From positions 1 through 64,000 of the forward strand of contig NZ_JABXYX010000003.1 of the NCBI RefSeq assembly GCF_017982655.1: a stretch of DNA of 64,000 nucleotides, read 5' to 3'. A model generated the notes under the pieces. The model did not search any database. It saw nothing but the letters and a program-made list of their open reading frames with translations, and had not been told where the DNA came from. Both the position numbers and the translations under genes were made by a program. Below, piece after piece: positions 36,012-43,746 of the stretch; position 1 is the first letter of the stretch, and each line of letters opens with the position of its first letter. Origin of the DNA: Brasilonema sp. CT11 (GTDB lineage Bacteria; Cyanobacteriota; Cyanobacteriia; Cyanobacteriales; Nostocaceae).

Positions 36012-36355
36012 TGCTCTAATTCTATAGTTTTGGTGGAGACGGGATTATTTGCAGTTTCGGCAGACTTAGTGGAACGCCAAATCCACACTGCAGCAGCCCA
36101 AAGGGTAAAATTACCCAATAAAGTCATACTAGCTTGCAGTGTTACCAACCATTCTAGAGATTCTGGGTTATCAAAATAGTGCCAAGTGCAAGCACACATG
36201 GCGCTGACAAGAGCAGGTAACATAGCAAAAGACAATCCCCACCAAGTACGGTTACCAGTGACTTCACCGTATTTCCAAATTAACCAAATAGCGGCAATCC
36301 ACTCAATAACACTAGATACGTGAATAATCCAAGTCGGAATCGAAAGAGCGTTCAT
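36008..36355 (-). CDS. DUF2499 membrane protein
   Basis: An integral membrane protein of 115 residues with three hydrophobic segments. ALSIPTWIIHVSSVIEWIAA, MLPALVSAMCACTWHYFDN and SMTLLGNFTLWAAAVWIWRS mark the DUF2499 family of cyanobacteria and chloroplasts, function unknown. The frame reaches 36364, but ATG at 36355 gives the family N-terminus MNALSIPTW. It is translationally coupled to the downstream DUF3593 gene. The start is only about 18 bases from that of divergent csaB. Confidence 0.88.
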   Translation of the reverse strand: MNALSIPTWIIHVSSVIEWIAAIWLIWKYGEVTGNRTWWGLSFAMLPALVSAMCACTWHYFDNPESLEWLVTLQASMTLLGNFTLWAAAVWIWRSTKSAETANNPVSTKTIELEQ

Positions 36356-36373
36356 AAAAGACAAAAGGAAAAA

Positions 36374-37417
36374 ATGCGGGTACTACTGTCTGGATATTAC
36401 GGTAAAGGAAATGGTGGAGACGAAGCTTTGTTAGCAACGCTTCTACAGATGCTACCATCATCAGTTACACCTGTGGTTCTCTCTGGCAATCCAGAAGAAA
36501 CTAAAAGTCGCTATGGTGTGGAAGCGTGCGATCGCATGGCACCTTTAACCGTACTACAAGCTTTGCGCTCCTGTGAAGCTTTTATTTGGGGTGGTGGTAG
36601 CTTAATTCAAGATACAACTAGTGCTGTTAGTCCATTTTATTATGGGCTGATCATGACATTAGCTCAAAAAATGGGCTTAAAAACCATTGCTTGGGGACAA
36701 GGAATTGGTCCTGTGAAGCGCCCTGTCACTCGTTGGTTAGCACGGCAAAATTTTGGTGGTTGTACAAAAGTGAGTGTGCGCGATCGCGCTTCTGCTGCAT
36801 TACTCACTGACTGGCAAATTCCTTTTATCTTAGCTCCCGATCCAGTTTGGGCGCTGCAAAGTAAACCAGTTCCCGGACTTTGGGATTTACCTGCTCCCAG
36901 GGTGGCGGTGACTTTGCGAACTCACCCCCAGTTAACCCAAACACGCCTTGCTAACCTGACTCGCGCACTGGTTGATTTTCAAAAAGCTACACAAACCTTT
37001 ATATTATTGTTGCCTTTTCAAAAGAGTGAAGATTTAGAGATCGCCCAAGCGATTCAACCGCAGCTTAAAGATGTTAGCAAAATTATGTGCTTGGAAGAAC
37101 CTGAACTTTTAAAAGGAGTGTTTCGCGGCGTGGAAATTGCGATCGGCATGCGTTTACATAGTTTGATTATGGCAGCAAGTGAAGGTTGTCGCTGCTTTGC
37201 TCTCAGTTATGATCCCAAGGTAAATCGATTGATGGAAGATTTGGATATGCCTGGTTGGGATTTGGCTAATTTGCCAGATAATCCTAATTTCATTAGCACA
37301 ACATGGATGGAACATTACGCTAATGGCGATCCATTATCTTCTGAAAAAATCCAGTCTTTGGTGGATAGAGCACTGATGCATCGCGATGTGTTAGCAAGAG
37401 CGTTAATTGATGATTAA
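36374..37417 (+). CDS. csaB: Polysaccharide pyruvyl transferase CsaB
   Basis: A cytoplasmic enzyme of 347 residues that puts ketal-linked pyruvate on cell-wall polysaccharide, creating the anchor for S-layer-homology (SLH) proteins. Motifs are SGYYGKGNGGDEALL at the N-terminus, WGGGSLIQDTTS, WGQGIGPV, and the C-terminal IGMRLHSLIMAA. The start is ATG 36374 with AAAAGGAAAAA upstream; the longer frame to 36320 lacks support. An SLH-porin gene is present in this window (59525-61450), a possible client. Confidence 0.93.
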   Translation: MRVLLSGYYGKGNGGDEALLATLLQMLPSSVTPVVLSGNPEETKSRYGVEACDRMAPLTVLQALRSCEAFIWGGGSLIQDTTSAVSPFYYGLIMTLAQKMGLKTIAWGQGIGPVKRPVTRWLARQNFGGCTKVSVRDRASAALLTDWQIPFILAPDPVWALQSKPVPGLWDLPAPRVAVTLRTHPQLTQTRLANLTRALVDFQKATQTFILLLPFQKSEDLEIAQAIQPQLKDVSKIMCLEEPELLKGVFRGVEIAIGMRLHSLIMAASEGCRCFALSYDPKVNRLMEDLDMPGWDLANLPDNPNFISTTWMEHYANGDPLSSEKIQSLVDRALMHRDVLARALIDD

Positions 37418-37426
37418 TGCTTTTGT

Positions 37427-37993
37427 TTAACTAAAGATTCGGGCAATCGGACAAGTGAACCCGCTTAAGAGTGGTGAACTTAGTTCGTCATTGATAACTA
37501 ACGTTGCTACCAACACCAGTGTAGCTTGCTGGCGTCGATAAACCTGAATTTGCTGCAACTGCCAATCAACAATCCAGTATTCTTGCACACCTTGAGTAGC
37601 GTAAAGCTTCAGCTTCACTTGTTTATCGCGTCGTTCATTGTTCTCGCCAGGAGAAAGTACCTCAACCACTAACTCTGGTGCAGCAGTCAAGTGTCCTGCA
37701 TCATCTATCACCAATGCTAGCCGTTCATTGCTAATCCACACCACATCAGGAATGACGTTATCAGCATCGGTAAAGATAATACCACCGGCTGTGACAGCTT
37801 CTCCCAAACCAGATTGGCGAGACCACAGTTTCAACTCTGTACAGATATTATCAGCAGCTTCTTGGTGTCTCCAATGTGGTGCATGTGCTACAAATAACTC
37901 TCCATCTACAATTTCATATCGATTGCCGTTATCTGGGAACAGCTCTAAATCAGCAGTTGTCCAGCGTACCTGGTTAGTCGTAATCTGGCTCAT
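37427..37993 (-). CDS. Uma2 family (DUF820) endonuclease-like protein
   Basis: A protein of 188 residues of the PD-(D/E)XK-fold DUF820 family, amplified in filamentous cyanobacteria. Family signs are WTTADLELFPDNGNRYEIVDGELF (N-terminus), FTDADNVIPDVVWIS with the catalytic-type Asp, PELVVEVLSPGENNERRDKQVKLKLYATQGVQEYWIVDW with the Glu and Lys of the nuclease core. Biochemical role is unproven, with transposon or defence association often suggested. I start it at the ATG at 37993 because the family N-terminus begins there. It converges with csaB, 9 bases apart. Confidence 0.88.
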   Translation of the reverse strand: MSQITTNQVRWTTADLELFPDNGNRYEIVDGELFVAHAPHWRHQEAADNICTELKLWSRQSGLGEAVTAGGIIFTDADNVIPDVVWISNERLALVIDDAGHLTAAPELVVEVLSPGENNERRDKQVKLKLYATQGVQEYWIVDWQLQQIQVYRRQQATLVLVATLVINDELSSPLLSGFTCPIARIFS

Positions 37994-38479
37994 ATAGTAG
38001 GTATCTTTTGAAGTCTGTTTTTCTAATGTACCAACAGCAAACAACCCTTAACCCAAATAGCAGCATAATTATTAAAGTTACTGCCTCTGTAAACTCTGAA
38101 TACATGGTAGTGTACTGATAAGTTTCTCTCTGAATCACTAACTCTAAACAACGAGCTGCGATCAGCCCGTTTGCGGTCTTCTTGTGTGTATCGTTTTGTT
38201 TTGCTCATGAGTTAACGAAGCCACATCATCCACCACTAATTCTGGATGCATGAACCCTAAGCTAGCTGGTCAAGCGGTTTTTGATTTGTAAAGTTAAGGA
38301 AAAGTAGGAAAAGCTGAAAAAGTAGACAGAACAAACAGCCGTTTAACAAAAAAAATATAAAGAGTAATAAAAATAACCAGAGATTAATATAAATTACTGT
38401 TTTTTTTCTAGTTTTGTGTTACATAAATTATAAGTGAATATACGTTGTTCAACCTTATACAGTTAGTAGAGGAGTCTCT
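37994..38479. other. Divergent intergenic region, Uma2 gene / secreted protein gene
   Basis: These 486 bases hold one 61-codon minus-strand frame (38023-38208; opening MSKTKRYTQEDRKRADRSS) of unknown nature; it may be a fragment. The right side (38280-38479) is very AT-rich and should carry the promoter of the secreted protein gene, which has a clear AGAGGAG site at 38467-38473. Confidence 0.4.
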
Positions 38480-39154
38480 ATGCGTTTTTCCCAGGTTCCG
38501 GCAATTCTTGCGGGCACAATAGCCGCTTTTGTATCAATTGCACCCGTACGGGCAGAGGCTGCAACTTATCAGATCCAGTCTGGAGTCACCAGTGTCTATC
38601 ATGACCTGAGTTATCTCAGCAGTATCGGGCTAGACTTGACAGGCACGGATAATACAGTCCAACCAATTAATAGTAATTTTTTGGTTGGCTTCAACATTAG
38701 CCCAGCCACAAACTTCACATTCAGCGACGCGAATGGTTTGACTCCACTTTCAGGTACAATCGAACACACTGGTACTGTTACCTTCAATAACCAAGTTACT
38801 GTTGGTAACTTTTCAGTTGGTTACGATCCAACACGTGCCATCAACAATGCCACCGGCCTTTTTATAAAAGACACAGCGTCTCTAAATACAGTTTTGTTTG
38901 ATTTGAGTACTCCAGAAAAACTGGTATTTGATGGCAAAGACTTAACCCTAGGTGATGTTAAATTGCTGTTTTCTCCAGAGTTTGCTGGTATACTTAACAA
39001 CCCTAGCTTAGCTGGTGAGTTGGCTGGAAAGGTACAGCTTGATGCTAAAGTTGTTCGAGTTGCTACCGTACCAGAAGGAGTAAGTGTACTTGCAATTTTG
39101 TCACTCAGTGCAGTTGTATTGGCAACTAAGCGTAATAAACAGCTTATCCATTAA
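38480..39154 (+). CDS. Secreted protein with PEP-CTERM-like anchor
   Basis: A protein of 224 residues with a signal peptide (MRFSQVPAILAGTIAAFVSIAPVRAEA) and a beta-rich mature part rich in Asn, Thr and Gly. The C-terminus has a VPEG motif, a hydrophobic stretch (VSVLAILSLSAVVLA) and a basic end (TKRNKQ). This is the tripartite PEP-CTERM sorting layout with VPEG in place of VPEP. Such proteins are exported and processed by an exosortase. The AGAGGAG ribosome site is strong. A terminator follows. The role of the mature part is unknown. Confidence 0.8.
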   Translation: MRFSQVPAILAGTIAAFVSIAPVRAEAATYQIQSGVTSVYHDLSYLSSIGLDLTGTDNTVQPINSNFLVGFNISPATNFTFSDANGLTPLSGTIEHTGTVTFNNQVTVGNFSVGYDPTRAINNATGLFIKDTASLNTVLFDLSTPEKLVFDGKDLTLGDVKLLFSPEFAGILNNPSLAGELAGKVQLDAKVVRVATVPEGVSVLAILSLSAVVLATKRNKQLIH

Positions 39155-39198
39155 CACTCCTTACTGCTCAAGAGCATTATTTTAACTATTTCGTCTTC

Positions 39199-39236
39199 AC
39201 CCACTGCTATTATGCAAAAGCGTTATAGCAGTGGGT
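39199..39236 (+). terminator. Rho-independent terminator
   Basis: ACCCACTGCTAT (39199-39210) and ATAGCAGTGGGT (39225-39236) form a perfect 12-bp stem with a 14-base loop, followed by ATTTTGTTG. It lies 45 bases after the secreted protein stop. Confidence 0.8.
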
Positions 39237-39457
39237 ATTTTGTTGAAATAACTTACAGTATCGGAGTAGAAAGCCCATTGCCTACGGCACGCTGCACTAA
39301 CGGCTAAAAGCCGTGGGAGGATGTCAAATGACTCTAGTGCTCGCTGTCTTGCCTAATCTTCCTAAAAATATTCCAATGTTGTACATTTTTGGCAAAATTT
39401 GCTTGGATTTTCTACACCAAACAACTTGCCAAGTTTTCATCAAATGTTGTACCTTTT
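39237..39457. other. Intergenic sequence with an IS200/IS605-like end remnant
   Basis: ACGGCTAAAAGCCGT (39300-39314) forms a short hairpin followed by GGGAGGATGTCAAA (39315-39328). Read on the minus strand this is TTTGACATCCTCCC plus hairpin, resembling the end of IS200/IS605-family elements. No transposase remains. The rest is AT-rich leader sequence for marR. Confidence 0.5.
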
Positions 39458-39473
39458 ATTTAGCTGGCTAAAT
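39458..39473. promoter_or_regulatory. Operator 1 upstream of marR
   Basis: ATTTAGCTGGCTAAAT is a 7-bp perfect inverted repeat with a 2-base centre, 12 bases before the marR start. A near copy (14 of 16 bases, inverse orientation) lies at 39934-39949 before the next genes. MarR regulators bind such 16-20 bp dyads and usually repress their own operon. Confidence 0.75.
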
Positions 39474-39484
39474 AAAACTTATGT

Positions 39485-39913
39485 ATGTCTGAAAAACCCA
39501 CACTCGAAACCATGTCCTGTTTGATAGTGCAAGTGTGTAAGGCACACCGCAATCAAGCTGCCGTGGTTTTGGCTGAACTAGGATTGCATCCTGGGCAGGA
39601 GATTTTGCTGTTTCATCTGTGGGAAAACGATGGGTTGATTCAATCTGAATTGGCTTCATTGATGCAAGTAGAAGCCCCAACTATTACAAAGATGATACAC
39701 CGAATGGAAAAAGCTGGGTTATTGGAACGACGCAAAGATGAAGAGGATGGGCGAATTTGCCGAATTTACTTGACGATGAAAGGGCGATCGCTCCAAGAAC
39801 CAGTCACCTGTGCTTGGAATCTCCAAGAAAAACGGATATTAGCTAACCTAACACTGGAGGAACGATTACTGTTTCGTCGGTTGCTTTTGCAGGTTCTCAA
39901 CAACCTGAGCTAA
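39485..39913 (+). CDS. MarR family transcriptional regulator
   Basis: A dimeric winged-helix regulator of 142 residues. The HTH and wing are seen in QSELASLMQVEAPTITKMIHRMEKAGLLERRKDEEDGRICRIYLTMKGRSLQ. An N-terminal and a C-terminal helical part (LEERLLFRRLLLQVLNNL) form the dimer interface. Position fits autoregulation through the dyad 12 bases upstream. It shares its operator motif with the region ahead of the leader ORF and araC gene, so it probably controls those too. The ligand is unknown. Confidence 0.9.
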   Translation: MSEKPTLETMSCLIVQVCKAHRNQAAVVLAELGLHPGQEILLFHLWENDGLIQSELASLMQVEAPTITKMIHRMEKAGLLERRKDEEDGRICRIYLTMKGRSLQEPVTCAWNLQEKRILANLTLEERLLFRRLLLQVLNNLS

Positions 39914-39933
39914 AGCTTGTTTTTTGACAATTT

Positions 39934-39949
39934 ATTTAGCCAGCTAATA
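39934..39949. promoter_or_regulatory. Operator 2 upstream of leader ORF and araC
   Basis: ATTTAGCCAGCTAATA repeats the upstream operator in inverse orientation (14 of 16 positions). It lies 38 bases before the leader ORF start at 39988 and 112 before araC, consistent with a second MarR-controlled promoter. Confidence 0.7.
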
Positions 39950-39987
39950 ACTACTTGCAGTCAAAATCCAAAATTGGAAAGGTTTGT

Positions 39988-40065
39988 ATGGATTTGTTGA
40001 CGTTCGAGAGCTTGCCAGTAGAGTTACAGAATGCAATTGTACACCGTGACCTAGCACAAAGATGA
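39988..40065 (+). CDS. Short leader ORF overlapping araC
   Basis: A 25-codon frame opening MDLLTFESLPVELQN, with a good Shine-Dalgarno sequence (GGAAAGG) 4-10 bases upstream. It ends in ATGA, overlapping the araC start, so araC may be translated by coupling. The peptide resembles the first residues of Crp/Fnr-type regulators (LPVEL..AIVHRDLA), so it may instead be the 5' remnant of such a gene. Neither explanation can be settled from the sequence. Confidence 0.5.
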   Translation: MDLLTFESLPVELQNAIVHRDLAQR

Positions 40066-40991
40066 GCAACTGCCACCCATTAAATCAGGAAAAGCCTTTG
40101 CTCGTGGATTTCAAACAGCAAAGAGCAACGCTAGCACTATTTCCTAACGCACCTCTGCTAACCAGCCTAAACTCAGGATGGAATGGTATTCATTTTGAGT
40201 TTCATCAACAGCCGGCTCATGATACCTCAGAGCATTACCTGACAATGCATACTATCAGTATTGCATTAGACGCCATATCTTCGGAAAGATGGTTTAACGG
40301 ACATAGAGAAAGCGAATACCAAATCAAAGGAACCACAGCAATTATTCCAGCGGGAACACTCCATCGTTGCTTGTGGCAAGAAGAAGTTCAATTTATGTTT
40401 GTAGCAGTTGACCCTATGCTTTTGGTACAGTTGGGGACAGAAGTCGCTACACCTGAGGATATTGAACTGATTCCTCACTTTGCCACATTCCAAGATCCGC
40501 TGATTCTGGGTATCGTGTCGTCCCTGAAAGATGAACTAAATTCAACACATCAAAGGAATAATTTGTATGTTGAGCAGTTAAAAACCACACTTGTTTTTCA
40601 GTTATTAAAAAAATATTGTAGTAAAAAACATCAAATATCAACCTATACTGACGGGTTGTCTAAGCCTAAGTTGAGACAAGTATTTGAGTATATAAACAGC
40701 CATATTGACTCGGAAATAAAATTAACAAACTTAGCAAAGATGGCGGGAATCAGTCAGTACTATTTCTGTCAACTTTTTAAGCAATCAGTCGGTACAACTC
40801 CATATCAATATGTACTTCAGTTGCGGGTAGAACGAGCAAAGCAGCTACTGAAAAGCCAAAAAATGACAATTTGTGATGTTGCATTGGCATGTGGTTTTGC
40901 GAATCAAAGCCACTTTACTAAGCATTTTCGTAAGCTGACAGGAATGACACCTAAAGTATATTGGAAAGATTCATCAGTTATGAGTAATTGA
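40062..40991 (+). CDS. AraC family transcriptional regulator
   Basis: A regulator of 309 residues. The N-terminal part (about 20-150) looks like a cupin-type sensing domain (TTAIIPAGTLHRCLWQEE). The C-terminal AraC domain (about 195-305) has two HTH motifs: LTNLAKMAGISQYYFCQLFKQ and ICDVALACGFANQSHFTKHFRKLTGMTP. It lies behind the second MarR operator and overlaps a leader ORF by 4 bases. Such pairs often control stress or solute genes, but no target gene lies next to it; downstream is a 407-base gap. Confidence 0.9.
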   Translation: MSNCHPLNQEKPLLVDFKQQRATLALFPNAPLLTSLNSGWNGIHFEFHQQPAHDTSEHYLTMHTISIALDAISSERWFNGHRESEYQIKGTTAIIPAGTLHRCLWQEEVQFMFVAVDPMLLVQLGTEVATPEDIELIPHFATFQDPLILGIVSSLKDELNSTHQRNNLYVEQLKTTLVFQLLKKYCSKKHQISTYTDGLSKPKLRQVFEYINSHIDSEIKLTNLAKMAGISQYYFCQLFKQSVGTTPYQYVLQLRVERAKQLLKSQKMTICDVALACGFANQSHFTKHFRKLTGMTPKVYWKDSSVMSN

Positions 40992-41398
40992 GTAGAGATG
41001 TAATACCGTTTAAATTTGGTGCAAAGAGTTATAAATTCATCATTTGTATCAGGCATTTTCTGAAATAGTATTAGATAGACGTGCTTGCAATTTTTATCTT
41101 GTTTATCACAAAGAAAATATAGATAAAAAAATTCCCCTGTGCAAATGGAATAAACAACAGAGGAATTGATATGACGTGGATGTTTTCTTAACTCTTAATA
41201 ATATTTAGTTAATGTTAACGAATTATTTAACCACCTATTGATAGATATGATTATTAAGTTTTTGTGTGACGGTCGCTACAAAGTATCATTGCTCACAAAA
41301 ATACTTAACATTAACTCATTCTCACAGAGGAGGTTAGGGATAAACATAATTAATTACTCTCCAGATTGAAGAGTAATTAATTATGTTGCATTTTGGTG
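40992..41398. other. Intergenic region, araC / response regulator
   Basis: The 407-base gap is AT-rich. It holds the perfect AGGAGG at 41328-41333 and the 18-bp hairpin at 41343-41387, described separately. Nothing else is recognisable. Confidence 0.5.
41328..41387 (+). promoter_or_regulatory. Shine-Dalgarno sequence followed by a perfect 18-bp hairpin
   Basis: AGGAGG (41328-41333) has no start codon at the usual distance. After it, AACATAATTAATTACTCT (41343-41360) pairs exactly with 41370-41387, with a 9-base loop. The response regulator ATG follows at 41399. If the hairpin folds, the site and start are joined by only 20 unpaired bases. Hairpin-bridged ribosome sites are known from T4 gene 38. 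The other reading is an inserted palindromic element. Confidence 0.55.
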
Positions 41399-41809
41399 AT
41401 GGGTGAAGCTTGTAAAACCATTTTGTTAGTCGAAGATGAGCCGGATACACGATTTTTGATCTTAGCCTCATTTGAATTCGCTAATTTACCAATATCTTTT
41501 CAAGTTGTTGAAAATGGGCAAGAAGCTGTAAACTACTTGTCGGGTAAAGAGCCTTACGCTGACAGAGAGTGTTATCCACTACCAGTGATGATAATTACAA
41601 ATATCTGGCTGCCCTATATGTCTGGTTTTGACTTACTTGAATGGGTTAAGCAGCATCCCAAACTCAGACACTTACCAGTTTTGGTTATAAGTGTCTCCGA
41701 CGATCCAGATGATCTAGTTCAAGCCGCTAGCTTAGGCGCTTGCTCCTACTTTGTTAAAACATCATCTTATGATGATTTGATAAATATTGTGGCGAAACAA
41801 GTATTGTAG
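41399..41809 (+). CDS. Single-domain response regulator lacking the phosphoacceptor Asp
   Basis: A receiver-only protein of 136 residues (Rcp1-like). The acidic pocket (VEDEPD, Glu12/Asp13), the LPYMSGFDLL turn and the Lys in YFVKTSSYDD are conserved. At the phosphorylation position the sequence reads MIITNIWLP, with Asn68 in place of Asp. The codon is AAT, one base from GAT. It therefore probably cannot be phosphorylated normally and may act as a constitutive or protein-binding receiver. TTG at 41393 and GTG at 41396 are in-frame alternatives to ATG at 41399. Confidence 0.85.
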   Translation: MGEACKTILLVEDEPDTRFLILASFEFANLPISFQVVENGQEAVNYLSGKEPYADRECYPLPVMIITNIWLPYMSGFDLLEWVKQHPKLRHLPVLVISVSDDPDDLVQAASLGACSYFVKTSSYDDLINIVAKQVL

Positions 41810-41812
41810 ACA

Positions 41813-42619
41813 CTAAGTAGGAGTAACGCTAACAATACCAGACCACTGCACTTTTTTCTGTTTTTCTCGACGGTAAGAAAAGAAATACTCTGGAGTTTGA
41901 TAAGTACAATAAGGGGCGATTGCCATCTGTTCTGGACTAATCCCCAACTGTTCAAGCTGTAAAGTATTCACCCGCCGCACATCCAAGCGTACGCGTTCTG
42001 GATTTGGATCGCTGAGTAAAGGTGAATTTGCTAGCTTGTACAATGCAGCGACAATTGTTTTTTCGTCGTTATGTGGTATAATTGTTGCTCCAACTTCAGC
42101 AGCAACTTGTTCTGAGACTTGATAAACTTCACCTGCGATCGCTGGTCCCATCGCTATTCGCAAATCTTGAAGTTTGCTACCTTGTGCTTGCATTCGGGCG
42201 ATCGCTTGCGGTACTATCTTGAGCGCAGTGCCACGCCAACCCGCATGAACTGCTGCTACTTGTCCTGTTTTCTCGTCAGCAATTAGTACAGGCGTGCAGT
42301 CAGCCGTAGCCACCCATACTGCTTGCAGAGGCTGATTGGATATTAACCCATCTCCTGATACAAGGGCATCATCACCTTTTCCATCGATTTTGTCACCACC
42401 TTCAGCTAAAAGAGCGACAATTTCTTTTGGAGTTACGACGGTATTGCCATGTACCTGCTTTAAGCGATAAGCTGATGCTTCTGGATGCAGCACCTTTGTA
42501 AGTTCTGACGGATAACTAGGTGAAAACTGAGTCGTAAAAAAGCCATGATGCCAGGGTTCCAATAGACTACAGGTTAGATAGGGTAACCCTTGCCATGTGC
42601 GCCAGTGCCAAGCGTGCAT
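41813..42619 (-). CDS. pgeF: Peptidoglycan editing factor PgeF (laccase-domain, YfiH family)
   Basis: A cytoplasmic zinc enzyme of 268 residues. Members act on purine nucleosides and have been linked to correct peptidoglycan composition; older annotations call them polyphenol oxidase. Signs are LKQVHGNTVV, TADCTPVLIAD, VAAVHAGWRGTALKIV with His ligand and the GPAIAGEVYQVSEQV region, plus the C-terminal FFSYRREK. Length is normal. It converges with the response regulator gene, 3 bases apart, and diverges from birA. Confidence 0.93.
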   Translation of the reverse strand: MHAWHWRTWQGLPYLTCSLLEPWHHGFFTTQFSPSYPSELTKVLHPEASAYRLKQVHGNTVVTPKEIVALLAEGGDKIDGKGDDALVSGDGLISNQPLQAVWVATADCTPVLIADEKTGQVAAVHAGWRGTALKIVPQAIARMQAQGSKLQDLRIAMGPAIAGEVYQVSEQVAAEVGATIIPHNDEKTIVAALYKLANSPLLSDPNPERVRLDVRRVNTLQLEQLGISPEQMAIAPYCTYQTPEYFFSYRREKQKKVQWSGIVSVTPT

Positions 42620-42693
42620 CTTTAACCAAACCTAAAAACAAACATCAATAGCAGTCAATTTATCCTAGCACTAGAAAATTTAGGTGAACTGCT

Positions 42694-43548
42694 ATGGCAT
42701 TGGATCAACAAAAGTTGGAAACTGCTCTGCAAGTAGAACGCAAAAGTCCTTATTTACAATTTTCGCTACATCTTTTTGAAACTGTTTGTTCAACTAACCA
42801 AATCCTTTGGGACTTACTCGCCCAAGGCGCTGAACCAGGATGTGTTGTCATTGCGACTGAGCAGACAGCAGGAAGAGGACAATGGGGTCGTCAATGGATA
42901 TCATCAGCTGGAGGATTATATCTTTCTGTGGCTATTGCAAACGGTAATAAAGCCGCAGAAAATACGACTGCTTTTTGCCTCCCCAAACTATATGCTACCA
43001 ACAGCTACCAACTCACCTTGGCTACTGCTTGGGGAATTGCTCAACAATTGCGAAACTGCGGCGTTCCTGTTGATATTAAATGGCCTAATGATTTAATATT
43101 AGTCAGCCGAAAGCTTGGCGGTATTTTGACAGAAACCAAAGTACACAAGGAAGTTATAACCCAAGCAGTGATTGGTGTAGGGTTAAATTGGGCAAACCCT
43201 GTACCAGAAACCGGAATTAATCTCCAAATGTGGCAAGCAAATCAGCAGACCAAATTCGTCTCATGTTTGGAAACGCTTATTTCTGCAGTTTTAATTGGAA
43301 TCGAATCTGGTATACAGTGCTTGTTACAAGAAGGAGTCAATAAATTAATATATCGTTATCTAGAGTTGCTGATGAATATAGGTGAGAAAGTCTATGTTAA
43401 CAACACTGTAGGTACTATCATTGGCGTGACAAATACTGGGGAGCTTCGGGTTCGTATGGAAACATCGGAACTGAAATCAGTAAAAATATCAGAAATTTAC
43501 CTTCAGCCCGGTACAATCAGTTTGGGTTACTGTCATTCATCTGATTAA
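42694..43548 (+). CDS. birA: Biotin-[acetyl-CoA-carboxylase] ligase
   Basis: It activates biotin with ATP and attaches it to the carrier lysine of acetyl-CoA carboxylase. The 284-residue protein is the ligase-only class without an N-terminal HTH. Signs are the ATP/biotin loop TAGRGQWGRQWISSAGGLYLS, IKWPNDLILVSRKLGGILTE and the GVGLNWANP motif. The C-terminal SH3-like domain is seen in VNNTVGTIIGVTNTGELRV. The start is at ATG 42694. It is divergent from pgeF, 74 bases apart. Confidence 0.94.
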   Translation: MALDQQKLETALQVERKSPYLQFSLHLFETVCSTNQILWDLLAQGAEPGCVVIATEQTAGRGQWGRQWISSAGGLYLSVAIANGNKAAENTTAFCLPKLYATNSYQLTLATAWGIAQQLRNCGVPVDIKWPNDLILVSRKLGGILTETKVHKEVITQAVIGVGLNWANPVPETGINLQMWQANQQTKFVSCLETLISAVLIGIESGIQCLLQEGVNKLIYRYLELLMNIGEKVYVNNTVGTIIGVTNTGELRVRMETSELKSVKISEIYLQPGTISLGYCHSSD

Positions 43549-43552
43549 CCAA

Positions 43553-43580
43553 TTGACCCTTCGGCTCCGATCAGGGTCAA
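43553..43580. repeat. Hairpin with 12-base loop downstream of birA
   Basis: TTGACCCT (43553-43560) and AGGGTCAA (43573-43580) flank the loop TCGGCTCCGATC. A closely related palindrome, with loop TCGGCTACGCTC, lies inside the M23 peptidase gene (44539-44564). The position right after birA would suit a terminator. Confidence 0.65.
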
Positions 43581-43620
43581 ACACTCCCACGCCTAAAAGA
43601 GCGATGGGATTCTTGTTTCA
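43581..43620. mobile_element. IS200/IS605-like end remnant
   Basis: ACACTCCC (43581-43588) followed by GGGATTCTTGTTTC matches the layout at 29462-29500 (ACACTCCC, stem, GGGATTCTTGGTTC). The stem TCCCA/TGGGA encloses CGCCTAAAAGAGCGA. No transposase is present. It is probably a solo end left behind by an IS200/IS605-type or related element. Confidence 0.5.
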
Positions 43621-43660
43621 TTCAATCTACTAATCATAATTAGATCAGATTTGGTTCCGA

Positions 43661-43740
43661 ATACTCACTCATGAGTATACCCAACACAGCAACAGCGAAT
43701 GAGACTCGAAGCCTATACTCACACCGAATGCGAGTATAGG
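43661..43740 (+). promoter_or_regulatory. Two GAGTATA-type palindromes before the M23 gene
   Basis: ATACTCA/TGAGTAT (43661-43667, 43672-43678) and CCTATACTC/GAGTATAGG (43712-43720, 43732-43740) use the same arm. The second hairpin ends in AGG, 6 bases before ATG 43747, so it could hide the ribosome site. This could be an operator pair or an RNA switch. Confidence 0.5.
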
Positions 43741-43746
43741 TAGTTC

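Noticed and set aside
38023-38208. 61-codon frame starting MSKTKRYTQEDRKR
   Set aside because: It overlaps the extended Uma2 frame and matches no family I know; kept only as a remark in the intergenic entry.
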